A stretch of DNA of 64,000 nt from Tubulanus polymorphus. Taxonomy: Eukaryota > Nemertea > Palaeonemertea > Tubulaniformes > Tubulanidae. Each line of letters starts with the position of its first letter. Position 1 is the first letter of the stretch. Position numbers and translations under genes: made by a program. Positions 24,701-33,900 of this stretch are shown piece after piece. The notes beneath the pieces were generated by a model that worked only from the letters and a program-made list of their open reading frames with translations, made no database searches and was not told the origin of the DNA. The stretch lies in the NCBI RefSeq assembly GCF_964204645.1, contig NC_134029.1:21594450-21658449 (forward strand), read 5' to 3'.

Positions 24701-26872
24701 AAAGGCAGTAAAAAGAACAAAATTCATTCAGAAAAAGACAACTCAAAATATTTGAAGGTCTCTAAAAATCATGTACCGTTATATATTTCGATTTCTTTAG
24801 GTTTTCCGTGTGCCAATCTATGAAATAATCCCGTTGGAATCTATAGTCGGTTTGTGCCTGGTTCTGGACCTGAATACGTATTGTAAAGGTCGCCCTAAAG
24901 GCACGAAGGGTCAAGATGTTTATATTTGTGAATATCGTTTGGATAAAACGGCACATCTATTCTACAAGATATGTAAAAACAAGTAAGTGAAATGAGTATT
25001 AGTTTCATATTCCAGGTCTGTAGCGTGAGGAATATGCGGGTGGTTCGTTTCTGATATGGTCTAGGGCTGCAAAATCTTTGAAACTGTGATGTTCACGTAA
25101 TCATACCCTTTGAGCAATTTTTGTTGATATCTCGAAGGTCCAAATAAATAAAAATATTTAATATAGATGTGTCAATTATGTTATAAGTGTAACATTACGG
25201 CTTAATAATTGTTTTTAACAGAAAAGGGGTGGAACTAGATTGTGTCCTTTCAAACCCTCTCTCCGATGCTATTGGCCTGTATTCTGTCCACAGTGGTGAC
25301 ACTTGTGTTCATTCATGCGTTGTATGGCTAAGCACTAGCATAGAACAGATGATTGTTCAGTTTCAGCCCATTCAAGTGACTTTGAATTGACGATCAATGA
25401 ACACAACATATGTGAACAGCATGACAGTGTGACCTGAACAGATGGACCGTAGTTGCGCAGTGCTATTCAATTAATGAATGTTTTGTTAGTAGTCGAATAG
25501 CCGAACTCACAATGTTTCGCAATTTTCTTTTCAGATATCTGATTAATACAAAGAGCTATTGCTTCGATCGTTTCGAAAAGAAATTAAACCCGAAAAGAAC
25601 CTATACAGTAAGTGATCGTGCGGATTTCGAGCAACCTCTCGACGTGAATGTATAAATGGGGTCATTCCAGGCTGGACATATAAAGCCACGTTCACACTAC
25701 GTTAATCATAAAATTCTCATGTCCATCGGTTCTGATTTAGAACAGACCAAACATTCACACTAGCGATAAGTCGATTCTAAAAAAGCACGTTTCACAATTT
25801 AGACCGACCAATTTAAGAACAGACCATTTCTATGTACCGTATGTGAATAAAAGTTTACTTTAATTGTCTGTCAATCATAGTATTTTGTGTCTAACTGGAC
25901 CAGTGATAACAGCTAATTTTAAAAACATGTCTGAACGCACAGCATTGATTTGGTCTACTTTAAGGTACAGGCCATATTAGAACGGACAAACTAGCAATAG
26001 TGAGATCAGTGAGTAACCCTAATGGATCATAAATTTTGATATTTGTTGTAGCCTCATACCGTACCGGATCAATATAAACGTCGTGTATTACACAGCGGTA
26101 GCACTAACTCCGATACGAGTTCAGTCACTAGTCAAACTACGCGCGACGAACTCTCAGAAACTCACGCCGGTTCAACTCGTAAAAACAAACTCAACAATGA
26201 CAGCGATTCCGGATCCGACTCCGATGAAGATATGCCGCTATCGAAAGTTCGCCAGGTCACATTGGAAGCATTGGTAAGCGCGTAAGGAAATCGCCTTTCT
26301 CTTAGGCTAAAAATAAATGATACCTTGTTTCTCATAATCGGCCGGTTCACTTAAGTAAATTGCAATAAAATTTTCTTAAGCTGCCGGGTCTGTTATTGTT
26401 AGCTTGATCATGATTTTAGAAAAAGTCATGTACAAGATTTATATGCAGCCGGCAGGTCAACTTTTAACAGAGATGTAAGACTCTCGTTTTTTGATGGAAT
26501 TCCTTTTTTTTTTTCATTTTCCTGGTAAAAAAAAGCTGTGAAATTGCATCTGAGAACACTTAAAATTTTAAAAATTTCCCAATTTTTTTGGATATTAACT
26601 ACTTTCTTTTTTTTTCCTTTGGCCACTTACTTCTCTGTTTTAAGCTCAGCAGAAACAACGTATCAATTTATTTTAGCCTTATCTATATTGTCGGATGTCT
26701 TAATCACCTGTTTCATTCTTTTTAGCGCAAGGAAAAACGCGCGAAATTGGACAAGTATTTGTTGAAAATGTTGTCGCAACAGCCGTCGAAACAAAGATTA
26801 GACGTAACCTATCTACTGGACGAGGGATGTGGAAAACGACCGCGAAAAAAGACCGTTTTACCGAATATGTGA
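6638..26872 (+). CDS. ASH1L: ASH1/ASH1L histone H3K36 methyltransferase, complete
   Basis: Twenty-two coding exons: 6638-6775, 12225-14922, 15312-16506, 17476-17574, 18263-18434, 18537-18588, 18812-18923, 19006-19160, 19708-19906, 20213-20321, 20643-20807, 21245-21437, 21829-22036, 22406-22538, 22914-23136, 23226-23335, 23786-24105, 24324-24408, 24801-24982, 25535-25607, 26052-26273, 26726-26872. They sum to 6990 nt (2329 aa plus stop; human ASH1L is nearly 3000 aa). All have GT-AG borders and matching phases. Order: disordered AT-hook region (1-1345), FxLP motif (about 1420), AWS (1452-1540), SET (1541-1643), post-SET, bromodomain (about 1800-1900), PHD (about 1968-2012), BAH (about 2032-2200), conserved C-terminus. 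It is a trithorax-group nuclear enzyme that dimethylates H3K36 and counters Polycomb silencing. The ASH1-specific order SET-bromo-PHD-BAH rules out NSD or SETD2. Confidence 0.96.
6776..12224 (+). other. ASH1 intron 1 (5.4 kb)
   Basis: This intron carries no convincing gene. It contains a foldback element (about 9217-9578), a short ACT trinucleotide run (9972-9998) and, just before exon 2, a 22-bp repeat built on GAGATGTTTTC and ATGTTTCC (12061-12145). That last text resembles the tandem repeats at 51885-52335. The open frames at 10136-10685 show no domain or splice support. CpG-rich stretches at about 8690-8760 and 10180-10640 could be regulatory, but I see no specific site. Confidence 0.5.
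9217..9578. repeat. Foldback element in ASH1 intron 1
   Basis: The left arm (about 9217-9280, GCATCCTCGCTTGCCGGGGT and CACGCCAACACATACCC) pairs with the right arm (about 9515-9578, complement CATCCTCGCTTGCCAGGGTT and TACGCCAACATAATACCC) around roughly 235 bp. The arms are about 60 bp with scattered mismatches. Confidence 0.65.
12225..14922 (+). CDS. ASH1L: ASH1 exon 2, disordered AT-hook region
   Basis: This 2.7-kb exon encodes about 900 residues of Ser/Asp/Lys-rich disordered sequence. It has AT-hook cores at about residue 252 (KRPRGRPRK), 391 (KRRGRPPK) and 935 (KPGRPRK). AT-hooks insert RGRP into the minor groove of A/T-rich DNA. A basic [11 protein letters not shown]...KRDYKHVK block near 14610 is reminiscent of basic Lys/Arg clusters in the human protein. 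The acceptor is TATGTTTCAG; the donor is TCTA|GTAAGC in phase 1. Several open frames on the opposite strand are shadows of its codon bias. Confidence 0.92.
14989..15126. mobile_element. MITE-like element, TTAACCCTTTCAGT termini
   Basis: This 138-bp element in ASH1 intron 2 starts TTAACCCTTTCAGT and ends with the complement ACTGAAAGGGTTAA. Longer relatives sit at 22053-22351 in another ASH1 intron and, without a clear left end, at about 55256-55503. It has no coding capacity. Confidence 0.65.
15312..16506 (+). CDS. ASH1L: ASH1 exon 3, four more AT-hooks
   Basis: The exon encodes residues of about 946-1343 and contains AT-hook cores at about residues 974 (KRPRGRPPK), 996 (KRGRKPK), 1020 (RPVGRPKK) and 1239 ([10 protein letters not shown]), making seven in all. 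A short poly-Ala tract (AAAAVAAA) comes from GCT repeats near 16050. The exon ends in phase 2 at CAAGA|GTAAGT. Confidence 0.93.
17476..18588 (+). CDS. ASH1L: ASH1 exons 4-6, MRG15-binding region
   Basis: Exons 17476-17574, 18263-18434 and 18537-18588 match the human stretch just before the AWS domain: [13 protein letters not shown] (human KYQKAGLYSDVYK), then [14 protein letters not shown] and [11 protein letters not shown] (human FQLPYDILW). FHLP at about residue 1420 is the FxLP motif through which ASH1L recruits MRG15, which relieves autoinhibition of the SET domain. The first donor is GA|GTTAGT, supported by exact phase and by equal length to human at the junction. Confidence 0.9.
18664..18768. 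repeat. Foldback repeat in ASH1 intron 6
   Basis: The left text (CCCGGCCCGGTTTTAT ... ATCTTTAACC ... GGGGCTAACT) is repeated as its complement on the right (GGTTAAAGAT, ATAAAACTGGGCCCAGG). This gives a hairpin with arms of about 45 bp and several mismatches. Confidence 0.5.
18812..19160 (+). CDS. ASH1L: ASH1 exons 7-8, AWS zinc domain
   Basis: Exons 18812-18923 and 19006-19160 encode NVYVDVKP, then the Cys-rich AWS domain ([31 protein letters not shown]) that coordinates zinc and supports the SET fold. It then reads [13 protein letters not shown], the first SET strand. Human ASH1L has NVYVDVKP and CVDDCLNRM in the same places. Confidence 0.95.
19264..19572. repeat. Direct plus inverted repeat cluster in ASH1 intron 8
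   Basis: Three direct copies of a roughly 70-bp unit begin at about 19264, 19331 and 19404 (GGGTCCAGTTCCACAGTTC, ACTTAAGATTT, GAGTTAACTCAT). They are followed by two inverted copies of its first part (AACTGTGGAACTGGGTCC at about 19506 and 19554). The transcript could fold into a long hairpin. Confidence 0.65.
19708..20321 (+). CDS. ASH1L: ASH1 exons 9-10, catalytic SET domain
   Basis: Exons 19708-19906 and 20213-20321 encode [30 protein letters not shown], the SAM-binding NHSC motif ([15 protein letters not shown]) and the catalytic [11 protein letters not shown]. These are the key residues of an active SET methyltransferase. Sequence follows human ASH1L closely, with Gly-Arg instead of Ala-Arg before the NHSC strand. 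Confidence 0.96.
19980..20133. repeat. Near-perfect 60-bp-arm inverted repeat in the SET intron
   Basis: The arms 19980-20039 and 20074-20133 are complementary with about three mismatches over 60 bases and a 34-base loop. Arm ends read ACAGTTAGATCTGTAAAACA and its complement. It is probably a recent foldback transposon insertion between the two SET exons. Confidence 0.85.
20643..20807 (+). CDS. ASH1L: ASH1 exon 11, post-SET and Lys-rich linker
   Basis: [16 protein letters not shown] supplies the post-SET cysteines (C-x-C-x4-C) that complete the active site. A Lys-rich stretch ([15 protein letters not shown]) follows, like the basic linker after post-SET in human ASH1L. Confidence 0.94.
21245..21437 (+). 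CDS. ASH1L: ASH1 exon 12, linker before bromodomain
   Basis: The exon reads [20 protein letters not shown] then [15 protein letters not shown], aligned with human [20 protein letters not shown]. It ends in phase 1 at AAAG|GTTCGT and joins to GATGCGTTTCTG (DAFLSQF; human DVFMTQF). Confidence 0.9.
21829..23136 (+). CDS. ASH1L: ASH1 exons 13-15, bromodomain
   Basis: Exons 21829-22036, 22406-22538 and 22914-23136. They carry [29 protein letters not shown], the bromodomain YY segment ([14 protein letters not shown]), [20 protein letters not shown] and [10 protein letters not shown], each matching human ASH1L. The family bromodomain is degenerate at the canonical Asn, and here the segment FSNVEKYCGK occupies that place. 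Confidence 0.93.
22053..22351. mobile_element. MITE-like element, second copy of the TTAACCC family
   Basis: It starts CTAACCCTTACAGTGC and ends GCACTGAATGGGTTAA in ASH1 intron 13. Internal text such as GCTAGTACACCGCA and AAATTATCTCCAGCACTTT is shared with the copy at about 55256-55503. Confidence 0.65.
23226..24105 (+). CDS. ASH1L: ASH1 exons 16-17, PHD finger and start of BAH
   Basis: Exon 23226-23335 encodes an acidic run and then [18 protein letters not shown]. Exon 23786-24105 continues RWQHCECM and CELC, completing the Cys4-His-Cys3 PHD finger. The BAH domain then starts ([40 protein letters not shown]). Confidence 0.95.
24121..24295. mobile_element. Degenerate foldback element copy in ASH1 intron 17
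   Basis: The text includes GAGCTAGTCGTTTATTCAAC and GATAGTCATCTTCAGGAATA, the core of the family described at 33309, 42098 and 59505. The termini are decayed. Confidence 0.45.
24324..25607 (+). CDS. ASH1L: ASH1 exons 18-20, BAH domain
   Basis: Exons 24324-24408, 24801-24982 and 25535-25607 encode [56 protein letters not shown] and [20 protein letters not shown]. They are nearly identical in layout to human ASH1L BAH, a nucleosome or protein interaction domain. The 24409-24800 intron holds a dispersed repeat (about 24545-24760) that recurs at about 40768-40950. Confidence 0.95.
25684..26010. mobile_element. Family B element in ASH1 intron 20
   Basis: It starts AGCCACGTTCACACTACGTT. Interior blocks such as AACAGACCATTTCTATGT and AACTGGACCAGTGATAACAG match the copy at 55924-56405. 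The right end is degenerate. Confidence 0.55.
26052..26872 (+). CDS. ASH1L: ASH1 exons 21-22, conserved C-terminus
   Basis: Exon 26052-26273 begins [11 protein letters not shown] (human PHYVPDNYKRN) and runs into a Ser/Asp-rich tail. Exon 26726-26872 encodes [20 protein letters not shown] and [19 protein letters not shown] (human IDVTYLLEEGSGRKLRRRT), ending at TGA 26870-26872. Confidence 0.94.
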
Positions 26873-27750
26873 ATAACTTTGAATGAATATAATGATGACA
26901 TCTTTTAACTTTATACGGATTATTGATAGGTTGTTCCTCATTCGATTCGCACCTCTAGGTCGTGACGAACCTATGCGGTTGTGATTCGAATGTTATGTGC
27001 TATATTTGCATTAACTAGGCTTTGGATCTTAATAACGGGTTTTGTGTGCCATAGCATCGTTAAAAGAATACTTCATATTCCTTGATTATTTGACGTTTCC
27101 GATGCCTTCATTTGGACAGCGTCGCTAGATATTTTAATATGTATAAGTTATTGAAATGAATTAAGGTGCTGTTGTTAATATCATGCGTGTACATTTTACC
27201 TGCCGCGGCGTTTCGATTTTAAATTAAATAACTTAATCTCTTTCTGTGCGATTCAATCATGTTTTTTCCTGGGTAAGATTCAAAACTTCCCGTTCATGTA
27301 AATTCTTCTCGCGGATCCTTCACGCACGTGTGTAGTAGAAATGAAAATATGCTCTTTTTTCCGTTCGGAATTCCGTTCAATGTCTTATGCAATTTTACTT
27401 GTTTTATCGCGAGGGTCTTACCACGTATTTACCTGTACGATGATAGATAACGATGTAATTGTAACGTTGTTACTGTCACGATTTAAAATCATGTTTACTG
27501 GTTTAATACTGCGCGTACTGTTCAGTACTCAACCACTCTAGTGTTATATATATATGTATATGTATATATGGGATAGTATGTAATACTAAAAACTATTGTG
27601 CAGTTTTTAAATGATATGATTTGACTCGTGTGTGTGCGTGTTGTGTATTTAGAAGTTTGAAAAGCGTGTAAATATTTATAGACCTCATTAACTTGTCGGT
27701 CGGGTAATTTATATACTTAAATAAAATCACAGCAGCTTCAATCATAATGG
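26873..27750 (+). terminator. ASH1L: ASH1 3' UTR and polyadenylation signal
   Basis: This is A/T-rich untranslated sequence with no good open frame. The first canonical AATAAA I find after the stop is at 27720-27725, giving a 3' UTR of about 870 bases. Confidence 0.55.
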
Positions 27751-29332
27751 AAATAAAATTTATGCTGAAAAATGATAAATCATATGTTGTGTATTCTTTT
27801 CGATATCGGTGAATAAGGAACATGTACATCTACTAAGAGAGGAAACTTCATTTGGTTTTCTAGGATTATACGAACCTCAGTCTAGTCTTGGGTCATTCTA
27901 AATAGCAGACGATCTTAACGGTGCCCATGTTTCAGGAAAATGGCTAGCTACTTGAAGATTTGTCTTTATTTGCTTCTGGCTATCGATCAGTTAGCACCAC
28001 CTCTGGATAGAGACACCACTGAATCGGGTCACTTTCAACTCATTTTCTTATCGGCTGGACAAATTCAGAAGATCCCAAGACATAGTATTGAGGTAATCGG
28101 TGTGACTTCACAGACCCCTTTAAGTAAGATCTAAATCAACAAGAGGAAACATTCAGAGCAACATATTCACTCTTAAACAGTTTAACCTTTTCAGGGCAAC
28201 TGGACCCTGAGGCGAACACAGCACACTACAGCACAGCTAGGGGTTTAAATAAGTCCTGACAGTTTGGGGTCCAAAACCTAGGATTCGACATCTCAACTCG
28301 ACATCTTAGGTGTACCTAAGATACTTGATTTTGGACCCCCAGCTATTGTCACAAGCCACTGTGAAGTGAATCGAATGTTGACCACCTGTTGTTCCATTCG
28401 ACCACGTGCATTTATTTACAAACACACCTGTGTTGATCATGTGACTTATTCAACATGGCGGCGCAGGTCAATAATTGAAAACTGTGTTAAACAATCATTG
28501 ATAATTTCAAATTAAGACATTTGCCCGCGTATTTAGCGATGAAAACTTAATCATAGGTGTTCACTTGAAAATCAACATGTAAGTGCTCCTCTCAACGGCT
28601 TAAAGATGTACTGAAAGTCTTCTATCAACCGGTTAACTGATCGTTGCTAGTCAAGCTGCTGTTCTCGAATTGGAATAGTCTGTGTTTCTTACATTCAATG
28701 AAACGTCGTCATTACTTTCTGATACAGCACCGAAATGAATATTCTAATCTTCGAAACGTTTACGTATTTAAATTCCCTGAAAAAGCATGATATTCAATCG
28801 TGAATCTAACTTGTCGTTTACAGTAACTAGTTACTTCATTTCAGTATAGGCCTATATAAGATCTAATGCTGCTCATCTGATAGATGGCAGGATTGTTTCT
28901 TTCCGTATAAAAGCTTCAGTCAGCAACAATTAAATACCCTATGTTTAAAGTATCTTTTAAAGCCGATATGAGAGATGCCATTCAAGATACCCCTATACCT
29001 CTTTAAACCTTAAACCTATTTACCGATGTATAGGCTAGCTAGATATACGGGCAGGGCTAAGCCTATGCTTATGTCAGGCTTTTGTGGTGTTTGATCGGTA
29101 AACGGGGTCCAGGAATATCTGTATCGTAGTTATATTGTATCCTTGTATCATGACTAAATATCATATTTCTAATTGTGTTGTATGTACGTAGACAGAAACG
29201 AGGAAGTTAATTACAACGACCTGTGCGTTGGTGACATATAAACCTAGAGCATTCACAACGGCAGACGAGCTTCATCAGACGGATCTAGATCTACTCGTAT
29301 CACCTGTTATACGATTGAATCTTATCATTCTG
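27751..29332. other. ASH1-ARHGEF28 spacer and probable RhoGEF promoter/5' UTR
   Basis: No gene is supported. A 64-residue open frame at 27940-28134 has no domain and no splice context. The last part (about 29215-29332) should be the 5' UTR of the RhoGEF gene, because its start-codon exon begins at or before 29333. No TATA box was recognised. Confidence 0.4.
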
Positions 29333-29345
29333 ATGGCGCAGGCAG
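29333..29345 (+). CDS. ARHGEF28: ARHGEF28-like exon 1 (13-nt coding part)
   Basis: ATGGCGCAGGCAG is followed directly by a GTGAGT donor, in phase 1. It fits the only upstream acceptor of matching phase (38889). The coding start is so short that it would be missed by ORF scans. It is supported only by phase and splice-site quality. Confidence 0.55.
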
Positions 29346-30870
29346 GTGAGTGTAATCAGCCTTCTTATTTCCAGTGATTTTCATGCGTCGTTATTAAGAG
29401 ATTTACCCCGGGTCTTACGCGTGATAACTTCGACGGTTTTTTTTTTAATCGTTTGATGGAAAGCCTGTCGTGTCTTTATGTTAGACAATCGAACGAATTT
29501 ATGAATCGGGAGAAACGAGTCGCGATGAATTCCGATATCGGCGATATCATATTCATTTCATTGTCTAAAAGCTTGGGTAGTTATTTTCGATGGTCAAGGG
29601 CGAATCCAGCTTCGGATCCTGAGTACTAATACTTAGTCCAGTATCGCGGCATCACAGAAAAGAAATCCTGAAAATTCTGAATTTTTCCCGCCTCCACGTA
29701 AAATCTGAGCGTTTTTAGGAATGTAAAATTTGATTCTCCACACATCTGAAATAATGGGATTCTCTTGTATTTGAGTTTTGCTACCGCAAGGTATTGCTTA
29801 AACAGTAACGTAACTAGGCTCGACCCGTCTGAGATGGTCTGAAGTGAAAAAAGCTACTTAACATTGATTTTATATTTTACTCCAGTAAAACTGGGTGTGG
29901 ACCTAGAAATAAGAGTTTTATCAAAAAGAAACGTTACGCTTAAAAACATTTCTCCTAATCGGCCGGGTCATTTTTGTGAACTGCAATGAATATTGTATTC
30001 AGTTCATATCCATAGCTGCTTGGTCCGTCATTGTTAGCTTGATTATGACTTAAAAAATGTAATCTACAGGGAAGATATGCAGCTGGCCAGGTTAACTTTT
30101 AAGCTCGGCAGAAATGAAAAACAAGGTATAAATTTTTCAAAGACTCATCATCAGTGAAGTTCTAGGATTGAGTAGGAGATGGAGAGAGCTAACTTTTGAG
30201 TCTGGACCCAGGTGAAATGATCTCAGCCATCTCACCGTGCGCTTCCAGATTTGTTGTTAGATCAGCAGTGTTACCCCTGATGATAGTAACGTTTAACGTT
30301 TATCCGCGCGCGCGCGTTGTTTTTTTTATTTAGTTCGTCGTTGCTATGGTGATCGAAGCGTACTACTGTTTTAAAGGTGTATTTGTTCATTTGTCCGATG
30401 AAAATTTTTGCGTTGAAATGAAAGATGATTGCGTTGTAGTCGAGCGAAGTCTATGTTTAGACGGCGTTTCTTTAGTTATTTTCGGCGTCGAAGTTAAACG
30501 CAGTGTAATAAAAACCGATGTCGCTGATATATCCTTATCGCGTGCGTAATTCTTTGTTCAATTTATTTAAGGCTTTCAGCATCGAGCTTAACCATTCATA
30601 TAGATTTTTGTTGATGCTATTCATGGCGCTGATCCTTCCGAGTGGTTTTCGTCGCAGCGTTTTTGGTTCGCTCGTAACGTTTTTCTTTTTGTTTTTTTTT
30701 TTTTACGGCTGCTAAGAACGGTCGTCGAAGCGCGATATGTCACTCTTCAGAGTAATGAAAAATGAGACTTCTCCGCAAATTCTGAGAAGCAGCAGCCAAC
30801 ACCCTGCGCGGACGGTGCATATCGTATCATTCTATCTTTGCGCATTTAGCCCGTTGCAATTACACATTCA

Positions 30871-30916
<46 letters not shown>

Positions 30917-33900
30917 TGATTTAGCAGGAACTTTTTGTCACGTGATTGCGAACCGGGGTTAACTGATCAATGAAATGACGACAGATGCTGTGTTGAAATT
31001 CAAATGCGGTGGTATACACGGAGGAGCGCGTATTAATTGTATAAATAGATCTATAACGTACGCGGCATTATATTATATCGCTCTGTAAATATTTCGTATA
31101 AATGTCGATATCATCGATATTACAGGTTGTCGGAATTCGGGTGCAGATTTAATTCTGCGATTACTTTAAAACTATATATGATTTATGGTTATTTCGTGGT
31201 AGGATATGTATTGTATTGTGCTGGCAGCGCGAGTGAATGAATCGTAGCTGATTTGAAAGTTTGATTAATCTGATTGAATTATAATTGATGCTACGACCTC
31301 CCGTGATAGTTGACGTATTTACGGATATCGAACCGCTTTGCGGAAATTGAGGACGAGATTCAGCGGTTTACAGAGATTTAGGTTAAAGCATTTTATGGAA
31401 ATTCAGGAAATATTGAATCATTGTTTTAGATATGATTGATATGTGTATTTGCAATAGTACAGTTTATGGTATATCGCGCTAGCAGTGCCAGAGAATCTAT
31501 TGTTGCCGATTCAAAAGTTGGATTAATTTGAATTATGAAATGATCGCCTCCTCCAGGTGGTAGTTGACGTATTTACACAGAGATTTAACCCGGTGTCGTC
31601 TGCTGCGCGTTTTTCGACGAGATTAATGAAACGCCGGCAGTTTCTAAACACCGACACTCGGGGAAAGAGATTTATATTATCGGATCAGGAGGCGCGCGCT
31701 CGCGCACGGCTTTGTGAATCTCATCAACGCGATGTTAACCGCGGCGTACAGGTATTGATCTTTACCGTAGATATTTTTTGGTTTATGAGAAATATCAGCC
31801 GGCGATTATTTCCCGTTCACCGAACAATATGGCCTCATTCCGAGCGCCGGGCGCAGGATTTATTCGCAGTCGAGTAGTTATGGCGGTAATGACTAGTAAT
31901 AAATGACCCCTCAGCGCACTTTTGATTCTCGAGTGGTTCTCCGGTCGTCGGAATCTGCGTCGCGGTTCGCTCGGATTACACGGATTTATCCCCGCGCGCG
32001 CCGCATCGAATAGGGATTTACCTCGACGAATACTGAAAACTCGAAGTTTCTTCTGAACGCGATGTATTCATTGTTCGAATAATATAATTCGTAAACTAGA
32101 TGGAGATTACGTTGTCGTTCGGCTTCGTTGAAAGGCGTCGTTTGTGATGATTTGTTGTAGAATGAAAAGGAACAGTTTTATCGGATTATTCACCGAAATT
32201 AAGCGTAAATTCGTGAATTCCGCCGGTAGTGGCATCACGACGACGACGACCGACTATGATTTGAATCGCAACGCGAGCACCGAGTTTCAGTCGCAAGTAT
32301 CTACAGGTATTACTAGTCGGGTGTTGAGAGGGTCGTGTATGATTTCAGATTTTCATCAACGGATCAAAAGCCGGTAGCGTGACAGATTTTAGGGGCAGTT
32401 CCTTTTTGATTAAAAAGCGGACCTTTTTGTCGGCTCCTTTTTGAAGGTAGACTTCGTGTTGTGACGACAGCAAATATGCTCACAGGTCAAGGCTTCCTGT
32501 GCAGTTTGGTGCCATTCCTCGTGTACCTATAGGAACAAGCCAAGGATTTTATTCAATTCCTCAAAATTCATTTTTGATCGTTTTCCGTTTAATCTTAGTG
32601 GGTATCAATTTCCGTCGAGAGATGCAAGTATCTGTGAATCTAAAATACGTAGGAGTTGATCTGCGTCGGAGTGAACTTTGAGAAGATTTACTTCGACATA
32701 GGATACTTTAACGTTTCATCAGACGCTGATAAACGATACTGATGAGACTTTAATAATGAAATGTTAAGTCGTTCGGTGGCACAGTCCCGAGAACGGCTTT
32801 AATCATAGTGTTAACCACGCCCGATGTTTATTGCAATTTGTAGAACGTTAGAAGTTAATATGCGAAAGGTCATATAATGATCGCCTTGATATTTCATATT
32901 AGATTATCGACATCGACGTTTTTACCTCGCGATGCCGTGCGTTCGAAACAGTCAGAGGTTGATCTAAGTTGACGTTTTAAGTGAACTGCGATGTATTGAA
33001 ATGTTTTGTAACGATTTTGATGCATTGAATTTTACCCTCTCGCTGCCAATAGCAACATTTTTAAAAGCCTTTGCCTGTTGAGGCAATGATTCCAGGAGTC
33101 ACAAGTAAATAGTCGGGGAGCCAATTTTTGGCAACACTTATTTTCTGTTGCTAGAGTATCTGGGCTCTTCAAAAACCATTGTTGCCAACCCGGCAATTTC
33201 GGTACCTCGCTGCCAGAGGTTTCTGGCTCATTTAGGCAGAAAGAAATGGGCTTGAGTTCGGAATTACTCTTGAAGTAACCATTGGTGAAACGTGTAGTAA
33301 TGATATATAGAGAATCCCACGCTGATAAAACGAGAAAGATGAAGTACAGATGAAGTCCGAAAAGTTTCCTTTAAGCTAATAATTCATAGATTCGGCGTTT
33401 CGACCATAACCTGATAGTCATCTTCAAAAATAAAGATACTGAAGATGACTTTTAGGTTATAGTTGAAACGTTGAATCAATAAATCATTAGCTTGAAGGAA
33501 ACTTCTCACACTTCATCTATACTTCATCTTTCTCGTTTTATAAGTAAGAGATTCTCGAGTCTTTAGTGTCAAAAGTTTGTCATATCACATTACACCATAC
33601 CATGATAAACTAGTTTCTGGATACACGAACGAATACCTCTATAATATATTCATTATGATGAAGTCAACCTGATTAATTTTCCATCAAGTTACTTAAGAAT
33701 TGTCATGTCACTGGCTACCGATATTCACAAAATGAAGGTTGAATTTTTTTGATAATATAAACGAACGTTCACTACCCGATCATACTTACACGTATGATGT
33801 ATTGAATTTGTGTACGCGCGCGTTCGTAGCCCCCGGAACTATGTTGAAACGTCTTATTCTATTTATGGGGTAAACGTCATAATATAACTGCCATCGACTG

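Noticed and set aside
27940-28134. 64-codon open frame with a hydrophobic start, like a signal peptide
   Set aside because: No conserved sequence, and it ends inside ordinary intergenic DNA; too short to support.
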